From NCBI RefSeq assembly GCF_000010085.1, contig NC_007712.1:2790001-2854000 (forward strand): a stretch of DNA of 64,000 nt, written 5' to 3'. The DNA comes from Sodalis glossinidius str. 'morsitans' (GTDB lineage Bacteria; Pseudomonadota; Gammaproteobacteria; Enterobacterales; Enterobacteriaceae). The notes under the pieces were generated by a model, which saw only the letters and a program-made list of their open reading frames with translations, ran no database searches and was not told the DNA's origin. This document shows positions 34,109 through 43,588 of the stretch, one piece after another; position 1 is the first letter of the stretch, and the number at the start of each line of letters is the position of its first letter. The position numbers and the translations under genes are program-made.

Positions 34109-34157
34109 TAATCAAAAACAGTAAGGTATCAAGCCTTGTGTCAAAGTCGGTGTAAAT

Positions 34158-35078
34158 ATGTCTAATTCCTCACTATCCCAACACGACGCCCTGTTCAAAA
34201 AGTTCCTCGGCGATATCGCTGTAGCTCGCGACTTTCTGGAAATCCATCTGCCGCCGCATCTGCGGGAGCGCTGCGATTTCAACACACTGGCGATGGAATC
34301 GGGCAGCTTCATCGAGGACGACCTGCGCACCCGGTGTTCAGATATGCTCTACTCCGTGCAGATTAATGCCGGGAAAGGCTATATTTACACACTAATCGAG
34401 CACCAGAGCCGCCCGGAAAAGCTGATGGCGTTCAGGCTTCTAAGGTATGCGGTCGCCGCGATGCAACGGCATCTTGAACAAGGCAATGACGCTTTGCCTG
34501 TGGTGATTCCGCTCTTGTTCTATCACGGCACCACATCGCCTTACCCCTACAGCACCCAATGGCTCGATTGCTTTGCTGACCCTGAACTGGCAAAATCAGT
34601 CTACAGGCAAGCATTCCCGCTGGTCGATATCACCGCGATGCCGGATGATGAAATACTGTCTCATCGGCGGGTAGCGCTGCTAGAATTGGTGCAGAAGCAC
34701 ATCCGGACGCGGGATATGCTGGAATTGGTTAACGAACTGGCCGGATTGCTCGAACAGTGGGCCTACCCCAAAGAGCAGTTTCGCAGCCTGCTATACTATC
34801 TGGCCGAGGCGGGAAATACCGCTGAAGGGGAAAAGTTTATTCGCGCGCTGGCAGAAAAAACGCCGCGCTATCGGGAGGAAGCCATGACGATCGCTGAACA
34901 GCTTGAAGCCAAGGGCATCGAAAAAGGAATACTGCTCGGTCGCCAAGAAGGCGAGCATAGCGCCTCGCTGAAAATTGCAAGGCAAATGCTCACCCGTGGA
35001 ATTCCGCGCGACACCGTTAAAGCATGCACAGGACTTTCAGACGACGAACTGGCTTCCCTGTTTGGCGACGGTCGCTAG
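34158..35078 (+). CDS. Rpn-family recombination-promoting nuclease / putative transposase (YhgA-like)
   Basis: 306 residues. The PD-(D/E)xK nuclease core is seen in HDALFKKFLGDIAVARDFLE, the catalytic DMLYSVQ region and TLIEHQSRPEKLMAFRLLRY, where the E-x-Q follows the Asp. The C-terminus has a helical region (GILLGRQEGEHSASLKIARQ). RpnA-type proteins are DNA endonucleases that promote RecA-independent recombination, and many are carried by prophages and islands. Intact. Its stop overlaps the start of the following gene. Confidence 0.88.
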   Translation: MSNSSLSQHDALFKKFLGDIAVARDFLEIHLPPHLRERCDFNTLAMESGSFIEDDLRTRCSDMLYSVQINAGKGYIYTLIEHQSRPEKLMAFRLLRYAVAAMQRHLEQGNDALPVVIPLLFYHGTTSPYPYSTQWLDCFADPELAKSVYRQAFPLVDITAMPDDEILSHRRVALLELVQKHIRTRDMLELVNELAGLLEQWAYPKEQFRSLLYYLAEAGNTAEGEKFIRALAEKTPRYREEAMTIAEQLEAKGIEKGILLGRQEGEHSASLKIARQMLTRGIPRDTVKACTGLSDDELASLFGDGR

Positions 35079-35725
35079 TGCAGCGCATCGATTATCAGAT
35101 CGCACTCAACCACATCACCGAGGCCAGCGAAACCCCGCATCAAGCCAAACAATGGTTTATCATGCAGCAACAGCACGCCGGGGAAATTGCCCGGGTCAGA
35201 CTGGCGTTGCACAGCCTGCCGTATGTGACGAGCTACGAACTGCCGTTTCGGCTGCTGCTTATCCGTGCGCCACAAGCTATCGAAAAACTGCGCGATGAAT
35301 TGACCATCCACAGCCGCCGGGTGGAAATCAACGGCAGCAAACGCGGAGTGCTGTATAGCCTTGACGCCGATGTCGTCGCGCCGGAGGCCTTTCACTACAC
35401 GCGCAAATTTACCGTTTTCCGCTCAGGTGCCGAAGGTGGCACAGAAAACAGCTACACCAGTATTGCCCGGCAGGTGAGTGTACCGCGTGAACGGCTACGG
35501 TTGGCGCTAACATCAAGACTGTTGGTGACGGCACTGGATGCGTTGCTGTTTTTCGGCGTTCAGCGGCTCGCCAGCGATATTGCCGCTTTGCGCAAAAACG
35601 GCCTGAAAATTGATTTGCTGCATGTCGAGGCATTTGACTCCCAAACCCAGCAGTTGCGCGAAATCCCGGCCTACCGGCTGATTGTCGATAATGCGATTGC
35701 CGCGGCGGTGTCACTGGCCGCCTGA
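35078..35725 (+). CDS. Hypothetical protein coupled to the Rpn gene
   Basis: 215 residues from GTG 35078, which overlaps the Rpn stop codon (TAGTG). The sequence starts VQRIDYQIALNHITEASETP, then PYVTSYELPFRLLLIRAPQA and a basic segment RRVEINGSKRGVLYSLDADV. It looks soluble with a possible winged-helix part. I do not recognise a family. It converges with the tail-end gene at 35711, overlapping by 15 bases. Confidence 0.55.
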   Translation: MQRIDYQIALNHITEASETPHQAKQWFIMQQQHAGEIARVRLALHSLPYVTSYELPFRLLLIRAPQAIEKLRDELTIHSRRVEINGSKRGVLYSLDADVVAPEAFHYTRKFTVFRSGAEGGTENSYTSIARQVSVPRERLRLALTSRLLVTALDALLFFGVQRLASDIAALRKNGLKIDLLHVEAFDSQTQQLREIPAYRLIVDNAIAAAVSLAA

Positions 35726-35937
35726 TACGGCACGACGGTTAATGAGCCTGAATTCTGGCTCATCATAAAAAAGCCCAGTTTTTGCGTTGTAGTACATGCC
35801 GGGCTGACAAAATGTGTTCTCGTCGTACCTAACGGTGTAGTAGCCTTTGCGTTGATAGTCATCGCTGGCGACAATAATATTTCAACTCGATTGCTACCCT
35901 CTGGTATCAAAGCATACGGGCCTGTATCTTTCATCAT
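35711..35937 (-). pseudogene. Small protein encoded after the tail fibre, frameshifted
   Basis: MMKDTGPYALIPEGSNRVEI is followed by a shift near 35885 into VASDDYQRKGYYTVRYDENT, then FCQPGMYYNAKTGLFYDEPE and the stop at 35711. The second part is typical of short proteins after phage tail fibres. An AT-rich TATTATTG run at the junction makes a slip likely. It may have been an accessory of fibre assembly. Confidence 0.55.
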
Positions 35938-36941
35938 GAATACTCCTCTAAAATAATGAAACCATCTCCACCTTTCCCGGCCGCATACTGGGTATCATCA
36001 TTAACGTATGACCCCATAGCACCACCACCTCCCGGAAAAGATCCATCATCACCTTTTAATGAAACGTGTGGTAAAGCGTTATAGCCTCCAAAAGATGCTC
36101 CGCCAACACCATTACTTAATATACCTGATGTATAACTGCCACCTTGTCCGGCTTGCCCACCGACCATCATTACGTTTCCACCTGCGGGTTCACCGCCTTT
36201 GGCTAACCCTTTGCCAATCAGACCACCCTTGCCGCCGCCACAGATAACATGCTTGCCAAAATACGACCCGCCCCCATCGCCACCATCCAGTGAAACACCG
36301 TCTGCCGATGCGGCTCCGCCCGTACCCACTTCAACACTCACGGACGAAAACGACGTTGCATCCAGTAGCACCTCGGCATAGGCCCCGCCCGCGCCGGACA
36401 CCGAACCCCGACTTTGTTTGGACATGCGTGCACCACTGCCGCCAGCGCCCCAGCATTTCACGCGGATTTTCCGTGTCCCCGGCGTGGGAGTATAGATGCC
36501 GCTTTCGGTGAAGGACTGGATATTCAGCAGGCGGCCACCACTGAGATTATCGACTATCGCCTTCACGGCTTTTGGCATCGCAGCCAGCGTCTCACTGTCG
36601 CTGTTAGTGGCGCTGCTGAGTTGGGTGATACCCGCCGTTTTCAGTGATGCGGCTGGCACGGTATTATTGACATTCTTAGAGAGCGCTTGAATTAACCCCG
36701 CCTGAAGTTTATCCAGGTCGCCGTCGTCAGCCACATCACTATTATTGGTATCGGCAATAAACTGCGCCACCACATGCGCAATCACCGATGCCTGCCGCCA
36801 GACCGTATTGAGCTCCTGCGAACGGGCGACACCCGCGCTAAAGCCATTACTGCGCGAGCGCAACGTCTGATAGTCTTCCGCCGACAAAACGTTAGCGCCG
36901 TCTGCCGTCGCAAACGGTAAAAATTCATTCTTGGCCATCAT
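35934..36941 (-). CDS. Tail fibre with glycine-rich distal domain
   Basis: 335 residues. The N-terminal 130 residues are a typical baseplate-attachment region (FLPFATADGANVLSAEDYQT, then ARSQELNTVWRQASVIAHVV). The distal part is a Gly-rich domain with many GGG/GAGG stretches (SGAGGAYAEVLLDA, GGDGGGSYFGKHVICGGGKG and PGGGGAMGSYV). It resembles the polyglycine-sandwich adhesin tip known from phage S16 gp38 and from fused tail fibres. It would bind the host receptor. Intact. ATG at 36941 or 36938. Confidence 0.8.
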   Translation of the reverse strand: MMAKNEFLPFATADGANVLSAEDYQTLRSRSNGFSAGVARSQELNTVWRQASVIAHVVAQFIADTNNSDVADDGDLDKLQAGLIQALSKNVNNTVPAASLKTAGITQLSSATNSDSETLAAMPKAVKAIVDNLSGGRLLNIQSFTESGIYTPTPGTRKIRVKCWGAGGSGARMSKQSRGSVSGAGGAYAEVLLDATSFSSVSVEVGTGGAASADGVSLDGGDGGGSYFGKHVICGGGKGGLIGKGLAKGGEPAGGNVMMVGGQAGQGGSYTSGILSNGVGGASFGGYNALPHVSLKGDDGSFPGGGGAMGSYVNDDTQYAAGKGGDGFIILEEYS

Positions 36942-36947
36942 TATTCC

Positions 36948-37601
36948 TTACAGTTTTACCGACCAGCTGCCGGTATCAAATCCATCCACATAACCATTAC
37001 GGATATCAAAACCAAAAATGCCGTTGTCGCCCTCTGAGCCACTGTAGGCATTGAGCTTCACCCCTTCTGGTTTGATATTGAGATACCCCTGACGTATTAC
37101 CGCCTTGATGACTTCAGGCACCACCCCGCCGGTCAGATAGACGTCCATCGACATATCCTGATTGTCGGTAAAGAAGATATTCACCGTTCTATCCGGTATC
37201 ACCCCTTGATAAATAGCCGCCAACATCTCACAGGTACCGTCCCAGTGATTGGCTCGAATTTTGGCCCGCAGTATGGCGCGGTAGGTCTCATCATCCAGCT
37301 CGGTAAAACCGCTGTCGGCATCAAAGCGCCTTTTCCAGCTGCCCTGGTCGAATCCCACCCGGTCAGTATCGAGGGCAAAATACACCCCGGTAATCGGTGT
37401 TTTCACATAGCGCGATAGCCCTATCCACTCTCCGATGGCATCCAGTTGTTTCCCAAAGGCGCCCTCCAGGCTGAACAGCGCGTTAAGCTGGCCCGCCAGC
37501 GCGGCGATATCTTGAAGCGGCCGCGTCATAAGCTGGATATGGCGCACAAACTTTGGCGCCGCCCAATGCTGCGGCGTCACGAAGTCGGTGTAATCCCTCA
37601 T
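36948..37601 (-). CDS. DUF2612-type baseplate protein
   Basis: 217 residues: YTDFVTPQHWAAPKFVRHIQ, then LDAIGEWIGLSRYVKTPITG, TYRAILRAKIRANHWDGTCE and GYLNIKPEGVKLNAYSGSEG. This family follows the baseplate J-like gene in contractile-tail phages and probably forms part of the wedge that links to the fibre. Overlaps the J-like gene by 4 bases. Intact. Confidence 0.8.
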   Translation of the reverse strand: MRDYTDFVTPQHWAAPKFVRHIQLMTRPLQDIAALAGQLNALFSLEGAFGKQLDAIGEWIGLSRYVKTPITGVYFALDTDRVGFDQGSWKRRFDADSGFTELDDETYRAILRAKIRANHWDGTCEMLAAIYQGVIPDRTVNIFFTDNQDMSMDVYLTGGVVPEVIKAVIRQGYLNIKPEGVKLNAYSGSEGDNGIFGFDIRNGYVDGFDTGSWSVKL

Positions 37602-38788
37602 GTGGTCACCACCAAAGTGAGATGCTCGGTTGTGCCGCTGAGCGCCTCATTGAAGGCCACAAGCAGATTCTCTTCTTTAACCGCTTGGGCCGAGCGCCCG
37701 ATTTTTATTGCCGTGATGTCGTAGGTCTGTCCTTCTTCGTCACCGGGCAGATTGGCCGGCAGATACAGACGCGTCAGATAAAGATTATCGCCAATCAGCT
37801 GCTGGTTAATGTAGGCCGCCACCGCTGAGCGGATTTTATCGCCGGTTAGCGTAGTGTAGCCGGTAAAGGCAGTCAGGGTTATTTCCACCGCCACGTTGAC
37901 TTCGCGAGGACGGGAAAAGCGGATATCTTTCGGCAAACCGTAACGGTCGATGACCTTGACCAGGGTATCGCCATAGGTGCCTGCGCCAGGCGTTTTTTTC
38001 AACGCTATCGCCTGGGCAATCGCATTGACATCACCGCCATCAACTATCATGGCAATAGAGTGCGCTGGCAGGCCGTTTTTATCTGTCTCGCCCGTATCAT
38101 TTTCAAATCCCCGCAACCGTACCACACCGGGCAGTAAACTGACCGCGCCCTGAATACCGTCCAGCACCGTGCGCGACGGTAAGGCAACGGATTTCTTCTG
38201 CCGAGCACGTAATGCGCTGTCCCGCTCAACCGGCCTGCCGGGTGTGGCAGCGGCCGGGTTGGTCACCGTCTGCCACCCCCGCGTCGGGGTCGCTATGTCG
38301 CTGATATCGCCGGGAGCCGCCGTGATATTACCGGCTGCCGTACAGACGGCGGTCACTCTGGCCTCACCGTGCGTATCGAAAGTCACCCGCTCAGGCAGGC
38401 GCCAGGTCTGGCCATTGCGGTCGCTTACGCTGCCGTGGGTAATAACGGTGCCAACCTGACCGGTCAGCAGGACATCAGCCTGGGAATACCCCGAGGCATG
38501 CCGGGTGATACCGTTAATCGCCACCGTGTTAGACAGGGCCGCGCCGGTACTGGTCATGGGGCTAAAGCTGTTGTAGGCGGCGATAACCGCGTTGTTGGCA
38601 TCGTGGAGAGCCAGCGCGTAAATCGCTATCATCTGGCCGTCCTTGCTGTCCGGCGACAGATAGCACTCCCGGCCGTAAATCTGGCGAAAATAGCCGGTGA
38701 GCTGTTGCAGTATCGTCTGATAATCAGGTGCAGTGATGCCGCTGTCGGTGACGGTCGCCGATAGGCCAAGGGTATCGAGAGGGAGCAT
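37598..38788 (-). CDS. Baseplate J-like wedge protein
   Basis: 396 residues, full length. Typical features: TAPDYQTILQQLTGYFRQIY near the start, TGAALSNTVAINGITRHASG, ALRARQKKSVALPSRTVLDG and HSIAMIVDGGDVNAIAQAIA. The protein (Mu gp47/P2 gpJ family) is a structural wedge of contractile-tail baseplates. Its start overlaps the stop of the upstream gene. Intact. Confidence 0.9.
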   Translation of the reverse strand: MLPLDTLGLSATVTDSGITAPDYQTILQQLTGYFRQIYGRECYLSPDSKDGQMIAIYALALHDANNAVIAAYNSFSPMTSTGAALSNTVAINGITRHASGYSQADVLLTGQVGTVITHGSVSDRNGQTWRLPERVTFDTHGEARVTAVCTAAGNITAAPGDISDIATPTRGWQTVTNPAAATPGRPVERDSALRARQKKSVALPSRTVLDGIQGAVSLLPGVVRLRGFENDTGETDKNGLPAHSIAMIVDGGDVNAIAQAIALKKTPGAGTYGDTLVKVIDRYGLPKDIRFSRPREVNVAVEITLTAFTGYTTLTGDKIRSAVAAYINQQLIGDNLYLTRLYLPANLPGDEEGQTYDITAIKIGRSAQAVKEENLLVAFNEALSGTTEHLTLVVTT

Positions 38789-39090
38789 TAGACCTCGCTT
38801 ATGACTGCGGTCTCGCCGTAGAGCGTCTGTATCCGCACGGTCACGGTAATTTTTCGGGTTTCGTGGGAGGTAATCGCGTTAAAATCGTTGATACCACGGA
38901 CGCCGGGGGTGTTAAGAATACGCTGCTTGATGGCCAGACCGTAAGCCTCAGTGTTATGCTTACCCAGCACCGCCTGACGCCAGGGCGTCCCCTCCTCGCT
39001 ATCCAGAAACCATTGCCCGCGCCATAATTCAAGACGCGTTTTCACCGCCTGGGCAACACACTCAGGGCTGTTTACCAGATCGGTATCTCA
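38788..39090 (-). pseudogene. Baseplate wedge protein (gp25/gpW-like position), N-terminus damaged
   Basis: The recognisable part reads DTDLVNSPECVAQAVKTRLE, LWRGQWFLDSEEGTPWRQAV, LGKHNTEAYGLAIKQRILNT and ends NAITSHETRKITVTVRIQTL. An ATG overlapping the spike stop gives MRYRSG, but it is out of frame with the rest, as if 50-70 bases after MRYR were deleted. An internal GTG at 39045 opens the remaining 85 codons. By position between spike and J-like gene it should be the gp25/W-type wedge. Confidence 0.65.
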
Positions 39091-39842
39091 TTGCGGTTTA
39101 CCCGTCTTACTGCCACCGGACTGAACGCCGGTATGCACATGGTTTGTCAGGCTGATACCCGCCACCGTAATGTCGTTTTTCACACTGACCGGGCCGTTGA
39201 TGCTGGCGCTTCCCCCGCTATCCCCCATGCCCTGCGACAGATTGCCATTGATGGTGACATTGCCATTGAGCACAATGGTCGGCGCAGTGACGTCCACACC
39301 GCCCTGCGCCGTGGCCTTTAAGGTACCCGGTGTGGTAACGGTAATGGCGTGTCCCGCCGCCACCCCGACAAAGGCAGCACCATCATCACTGCGCAGCTGG
39401 GCGGCATGCACGCTGATACCACTGATTTTTTTGCCTGCGACTGTGGGCCAACAAACGCAAACGCATCCGGCAAATCATGTTGACGTTAGTCAATCGTTTC
39501 CTGCACGCCGCCGTTCTGCCACCAGAAATCGATGCAGCGGTCAGCAAACACCACCAGACATTCATCACCTGCGGCAACAGGAAACGTCAGCGTAACGCCA
39601 CCGCCACGAGGGAAAATGACAGGAACATCTACCAGTAACGGCAACGCGACAGACTGCGCTCGGCCTTGCGCGTCACTGATAACACCCTTAATTGCCGGTT
39701 GTACCGTGCAGGTGATAGCCTCCGCATCAAATGACTGAATAATCCCCGGCAGAGCGACCCGCAGCTGGGACAATATAGTGTGGCGCAGGACCTCAAGCAG
39801 CGCCTGCTTATCCCCCGCGCGTTCTGATACGGAAATCGTCAT
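39088..39842 (-). pseudogene. Baseplate assembly/spike protein V-like, stop plus frameshift
   Basis: ATG 39842. DKQALLEVLRHTILSQLRVA, VALPLLVDVPVIFPRGGGVT and GDECLVVFADRCIDFWWQNG are the OB-fold of gpV/Gp45-type spikes. An in-frame TAA stands at 39486. Then HDLPDAFAFVGPQ follows, a run of seven A (plus strand T at 39426-39432) shifts the frame, and VHAAQLRSDDGAAFVGV to NHVHTGVQSGGSKTGKPQ completes the C-terminus. Both breaks lie within 65 bases. Confidence 0.85.
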
Positions 39843-40822
39843 TATCCCACCTTGTTCAGTGTTGAGGTTTTCATCAAATCCGCCGCGCCTTTCGCCACGC
39901 ACACCAGATCCATATACCAGGCTTTACCCCGCGTATCGCCGCTGTAGGTAATATTCTTCACAATATACGCCCCATCGGTCGCCAGGCTCGCCGGTGGCGA
40001 TAATGCCCCTTCGGTCTGTTGCACGCTGCCATGATTGACCGTCCCTATCCGGCCCGGCACCGCGGCAATATCGCGTTCGGGTAACATCGTGCGGTAAACC
40101 AGCGCTTCATCCAGCAGGATAAGGCCATTCACCTGAATTGTCGGGTTGATGAGACAGCGAACATTGACACCGGCCTCAATCGTCTGCTGCGGCAAACCTA
40201 TCAGCCCTGTGGCGCTGTTGAGCACCACCGCCTCCTGCACGTAGGTCTCTTCCGGTACCATCACCAGCTGTCCGTTGATATATTGCCAGGACGCGCGACA
40301 CTGCCCTGCGAGGTTATCTATCGCATCCCGCGCCATGCCAAAGTAGGTTTTTCCACGGGGAAAGCGCGTCGCCTCAAAATCAGGCGTCGTGCCTTTCACA
40401 ATACCGTAGGGGGCCAGGCCAGTGAGTAGCGTCTGGTGTTGTTCGGCTTGGGTATGGCCTGCACCCAGGGTTGTATTAAGAGTGGCGTAATCGTAAGCAT
40501 CATGGGCATCGACCGCCTGAATCATCACAAAGGTATCGGTCGGGTTATCTCTGCCGGTCAGGGAATAGCAGATGTTTCCGGTGAAAATCAACCCCGTGTT
40601 ATCCTGATACCCTGCCATTAATTGCACACGAGCAAACTCGTCCGCCTGAATGCGATTCACCGTCTCCGGTTTCAGGTTCCAGACTTTAAACACGGCCGTG
40701 CGCGGCCAGCGTGTATCCGGCCATGAAATACTGAACGTGGTGCGAAAGGCGGACAGTTCGATACCCTCACCTTTTTCATCGGCGACGATCAGCGAGCATT
40801 GTCTTATCCAGTTCTGAGGCAT
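39842..40822 (-). CDS. Baseplate hub protein (gpD-like)
   Basis: 326 residues: MPQNWIRQCSLIVADEKGEG, WPRTAVFKVWNLKPETVNRI, VQLMAGYQDNTGLIFTGNIC and a later RGKTYFGMARDAIDNLAGQC. These phage proteins form the hub through which the spike and tape measure act. The stop overlaps the spike start. Intact. Confidence 0.78.
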   Translation of the reverse strand: MPQNWIRQCSLIVADEKGEGIELSAFRTTFSISWPDTRWPRTAVFKVWNLKPETVNRIQADEFARVQLMAGYQDNTGLIFTGNICYSLTGRDNPTDTFVMIQAVDAHDAYDYATLNTTLGAGHTQAEQHQTLLTGLAPYGIVKGTTPDFEATRFPRGKTYFGMARDAIDNLAGQCRASWQYINGQLVMVPEETYVQEAVVLNSATGLIGLPQQTIEAGVNVRCLINPTIQVNGLILLDEALVYRTMLPERDIAAVPGRIGTVNHGSVQQTEGALSPPASLATDGAYIVKNITYSGDTRGKAWYMDLVCVAKGAADLMKTSTLNKVG

Positions 40823-40854
40823 GGTGTTTTCCGTAAAAAAACTGCCAGTGCGGA

Positions 40855-41076
40855 TTAATCGGTTATCCAGAGCAGTGAGCCGCCGCCGGCAAACCCCACC
40901 TCCATCGTCAGCTCAGCGGGCCGCTGATAGGCGTGGTCAGCGATTTCAGCGCCGATTTCCACCGGATGCTCGGTGATGTCAAGCTGGTCCTGGTGTTTCT
41001 CCGAAATCACCACATCCGGCACCAACAACCCAATTTTGCGCGAGGGCTGCGAGAACAGTGTGGAAAGAATATCCAT
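40855..41076 (-). pseudogene. Dit-like baseplate/distal tail protein, N-terminal third only
   Basis: 73 codons: MDILSTLFSQPSRKIGLLVP, DVVISEKHQDQLDITEHPVE and RPAELTMEVGFAGGGSLLW. This is the N-terminus of a Dit-like protein normally about 180-200 residues long. The remainder is absent, and the hub gene begins 33 bases further on, so a deletion removed the C-terminal two thirds. Confidence 0.72.
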
Positions 41077-42997
41077 CAGTAGGCCCTCTGCCTGAACTGC
41101 CCAATCAAGCGGGCGTTAACACCGGTCTGCCTGTCGGCGATATCCGTGCCGGTGGTCGCCGGATCGCTTGCGCCATAGACATTAATCGTCGTTTCTTGCT
41201 GAAGACTTTTCCCGCCTATCCCCGCGAGCGCCGCACGGTCAATCAGTTCACTGCTATAGGGATTACGCCCATTCTCATGCTGAATAATGCCGCCCATCAG
41301 CGACGCTATCAGCTGAGGATTGCCCAGGTTCAGCGCCGCATCCGGGGCGACTCCCAACTGGCGGGATATCGCCGCAATATAGGCGCCCGTGTTGTTTTCA
41401 CTTCCCGGTGCCCAGGTGTTGATGATTTTTTCAATCGTGTTGAGACCATGGCCCGCAGCCCCTCAAACGGCGTCTGAAAGCGGGCAAAGCGGCCACCGGG
41501 CGACTCTCTTTCTGCGCCCGCCTGCCCCGCATAATTCAGATCCCCCGGATTGTTGTTGCGGATCCCGTGCGGGAGCGCCAGTGGATCGGCGGAAGCATCG
41601 CCGCGATGTTTGCTGGCCCAGGCGTTATCTATCCCTAGCGCTTTCAGGCTATCGCCCACGCCACGTTTTATCTGTCGGGTGTTGTAGTCCCAGGACGCTT
41701 TGGCGCTGGTGACAATGTTTTCTCTGTCTGAGACCAGATAACCGGCATACAGTCCCCAGAGTTTTAACCAGGGAGGGATGGGCAGACCGGCAATCTTGCC
41801 GAACGCACCGAGGACTTTTGATACCCAGGCGCCGGCGATAAAGGTGGCGAGCATGTTCAGGGTGTTTTGCCAGCCCCCGACATCGTTAACCAGTCCGGTG
41901 ATTTTATCGCCTATCCACGCGAACGCCTTTTTCGCCTGTTCGATTTCCGATCCCCACGTCGACCAGTCAATAAAGGACGTTCCCCCTTCCTTCCAGGTCT
42001 GGTAATCATCCCACAGCAATAATATCGCGGCTGCCAGCCCGGTAATGATGTCCATCGGCGAGGAGAAAAACGCCCGGTTCAGCGCCCATATCGCGGCAGT
42101 CAAGGCTCCAAACGTGGTTATCACCTTTTTGCTCTGACCATCCAGGCGGTGCCACCAGTCAAAAATTTGGCCCGCTGCCTGTATCAGGCGCCAGATAACG
42201 CGGCCCACCATCTCACCAGCGCGGATCATTCCCCGGACGATCCGGGTCAACACGTCTTCGATTTTGGGAAAGTTTTCGAGTATTTTCTTTCTCAGGTCGT
42301 CCAGAAAGCCCGCCAGTCCCCCGGCCAGATTTGCGCCGACCTTATCGCGCAGGATACCGAATAACGCCGTTAGCCCCTTCATGGCCGTCATGAACTTATT
42401 AGACTGCGCAGCGGCTTTTTCTGCGTTAAAACCGGTACGGCTTAGCATAGACTGATAATCCGCCGTAAAGCCGTTCAATCCCCTGCGCATCGCCATCAAG
42501 GTATTTTCATCGATGCCCAGCATTTGTGCATACTGGTTTGCCCGGTAATAGGGCATCTGGCCGAGTTTTTGCCCGACACCGGTAAAGATCGCCGACATGT
42601 CACGCATCCGTCCGCGGGCATCCCGTGTTTGCACCCCCAGGCAGTTCAGGAAGCCTTCTGCACCGGGGGTATTGCGCATCAATCGCGCCAGGCTCTCCAG
42701 CGCGCCCTGCGCTGCTTCGGCACTGCTGCCGGTTTGGGCTGCCGCATAGCCCAATGCCTTTATGCCCGCCGCACTGGCACCGGTACGTTGTGACACCCAG
42801 TACACCTTATCCAGTCCAGCGGCTATCTGTGTGGTAAAACTCAGTACGGACAGCGCTGCCCCCTCGACTGCCACGCCCAGCTTTAACACATTAGCGGTGA
42901 CGCCGGTGAGGATGCGCTCAAATTTCCGCATCCCCGATTCATCCACCTGAAAACTGAGGCTGACGAGGAAGTCGCGGATAGTGTCAACATTAGTCAC
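41076..42997 (-). pseudogene. Tail tape measure protein with C-terminal transglycosylase-like domain, deleted and frameshifted
   Basis: GTG 42997. The first 480 residues are open: SFQVDESGMRKFERILTGVT, the membrane-like GLAAAILLLWDDYQTWKEGG and the domain LPHGIRNNNPGDLNYAGQAG, RFARFQTPFEGLRAM. There a short deletion breaks the frame. The lost frame resumes as LNTIEKIINTWAPGSENNTG, AYIAAISRQLGVAPDAALNL and ends at 41076. The protein would set tail length and open the cell wall during DNA entry. About 20 or more residues of the lytic domain are missing. Confidence 0.83.
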
Positions 42998-43200
42998 GGT
43001 TTGTCTCTCTCCATCGCGCTATCCGCGCTTCGTTATCTGCGCTCATGTCCAAATAGTCATTAAGCAGTGCGATACGGCAGAGATCTACCGCGCCACTGTC
43101 TAAATGCTTTTGGTTAATATGAAATTCTCGCACCGGGCGAAGAATATAATCTTCCCTGTCAGGAAGCGTATCGAGGGTTAAGCTGGTTGTGGGGGCACAG
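42990..43200 (-). CDS. DUF6889-like protein, possibly made by -1 frameshift from the tail chaperone
   Basis: A 60-70 codon frame: TLDTLPDREDYILRPVREFH, INQKHLDSGAVDLCRIALLN and DMSADNEARIARWRETNRD. No ATG/GTG/TTG start is found in its frame after the overlap. It overlaps the 3' end of the chaperone gene (43178) in the -1 frame, and its stop overlaps the tape-measure start. This is the layout of lambda G/GT. Sequence GTGCCCCCACAACC in the overlap could be a slip site. Confidence 0.5.
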
Positions 43201-43585
43201 TCGCGCCGTCGAGGGGTGCGTGAAAAAAATTTCCCAGTGAATCCCCTATCACCTGTGCGACCAACTGCAATAGGGTCCCTAGGTCGATATCATCAAACAT
43301 CAGCTCCCCTTGGCGCAATACCGCCACCCATGCCTTGCCGTTTTGCCGGGAGACCACCGATAAACAGGCATGAATAATGGCGTCGCAGTCGCTATCCTGC
43401 ATATCACCTATCACGGTGGCCAGGGCGGGTAACAGGGTTTCCATGGCCGCCTCGCCGCCGCGTAGCTTTTGCAGTTCGCCGACCATGCCAGAGAGGACCG
43501 GCAGCAGTTTTCGTGCCACTTTCAGTTGGTCAAATACGCTGAGTTTCCCGACGCGGTAGAAATGACCCTTCAGTTCGATTTCCAT
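43178..43585 (-). CDS. Tail assembly chaperone
   Basis: 135 residues: MEIELKGHFYRVGKLSVFDQ, LKVARKLLPVLSGMVGELQK and a C-terminal LLQLVAQVIGDSLGNFFHAP. Located between tail tube and tape measure, the invariable place of tail chaperones that hold the tape measure during assembly. Starts 3 bases after the tube gene. Intact. Confidence 0.75.
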   Translation of the reverse strand: MEIELKGHFYRVGKLSVFDQLKVARKLLPVLSGMVGELQKLRGGEAAMETLLPALATVIGDMQDSDCDAIIHACLSVVSRQNGKAWVAVLRQGELMFDDIDLGTLLQLVAQVIGDSLGNFFHAPLDGATVPPQPA

Positions 43586-43588
43586 CGG

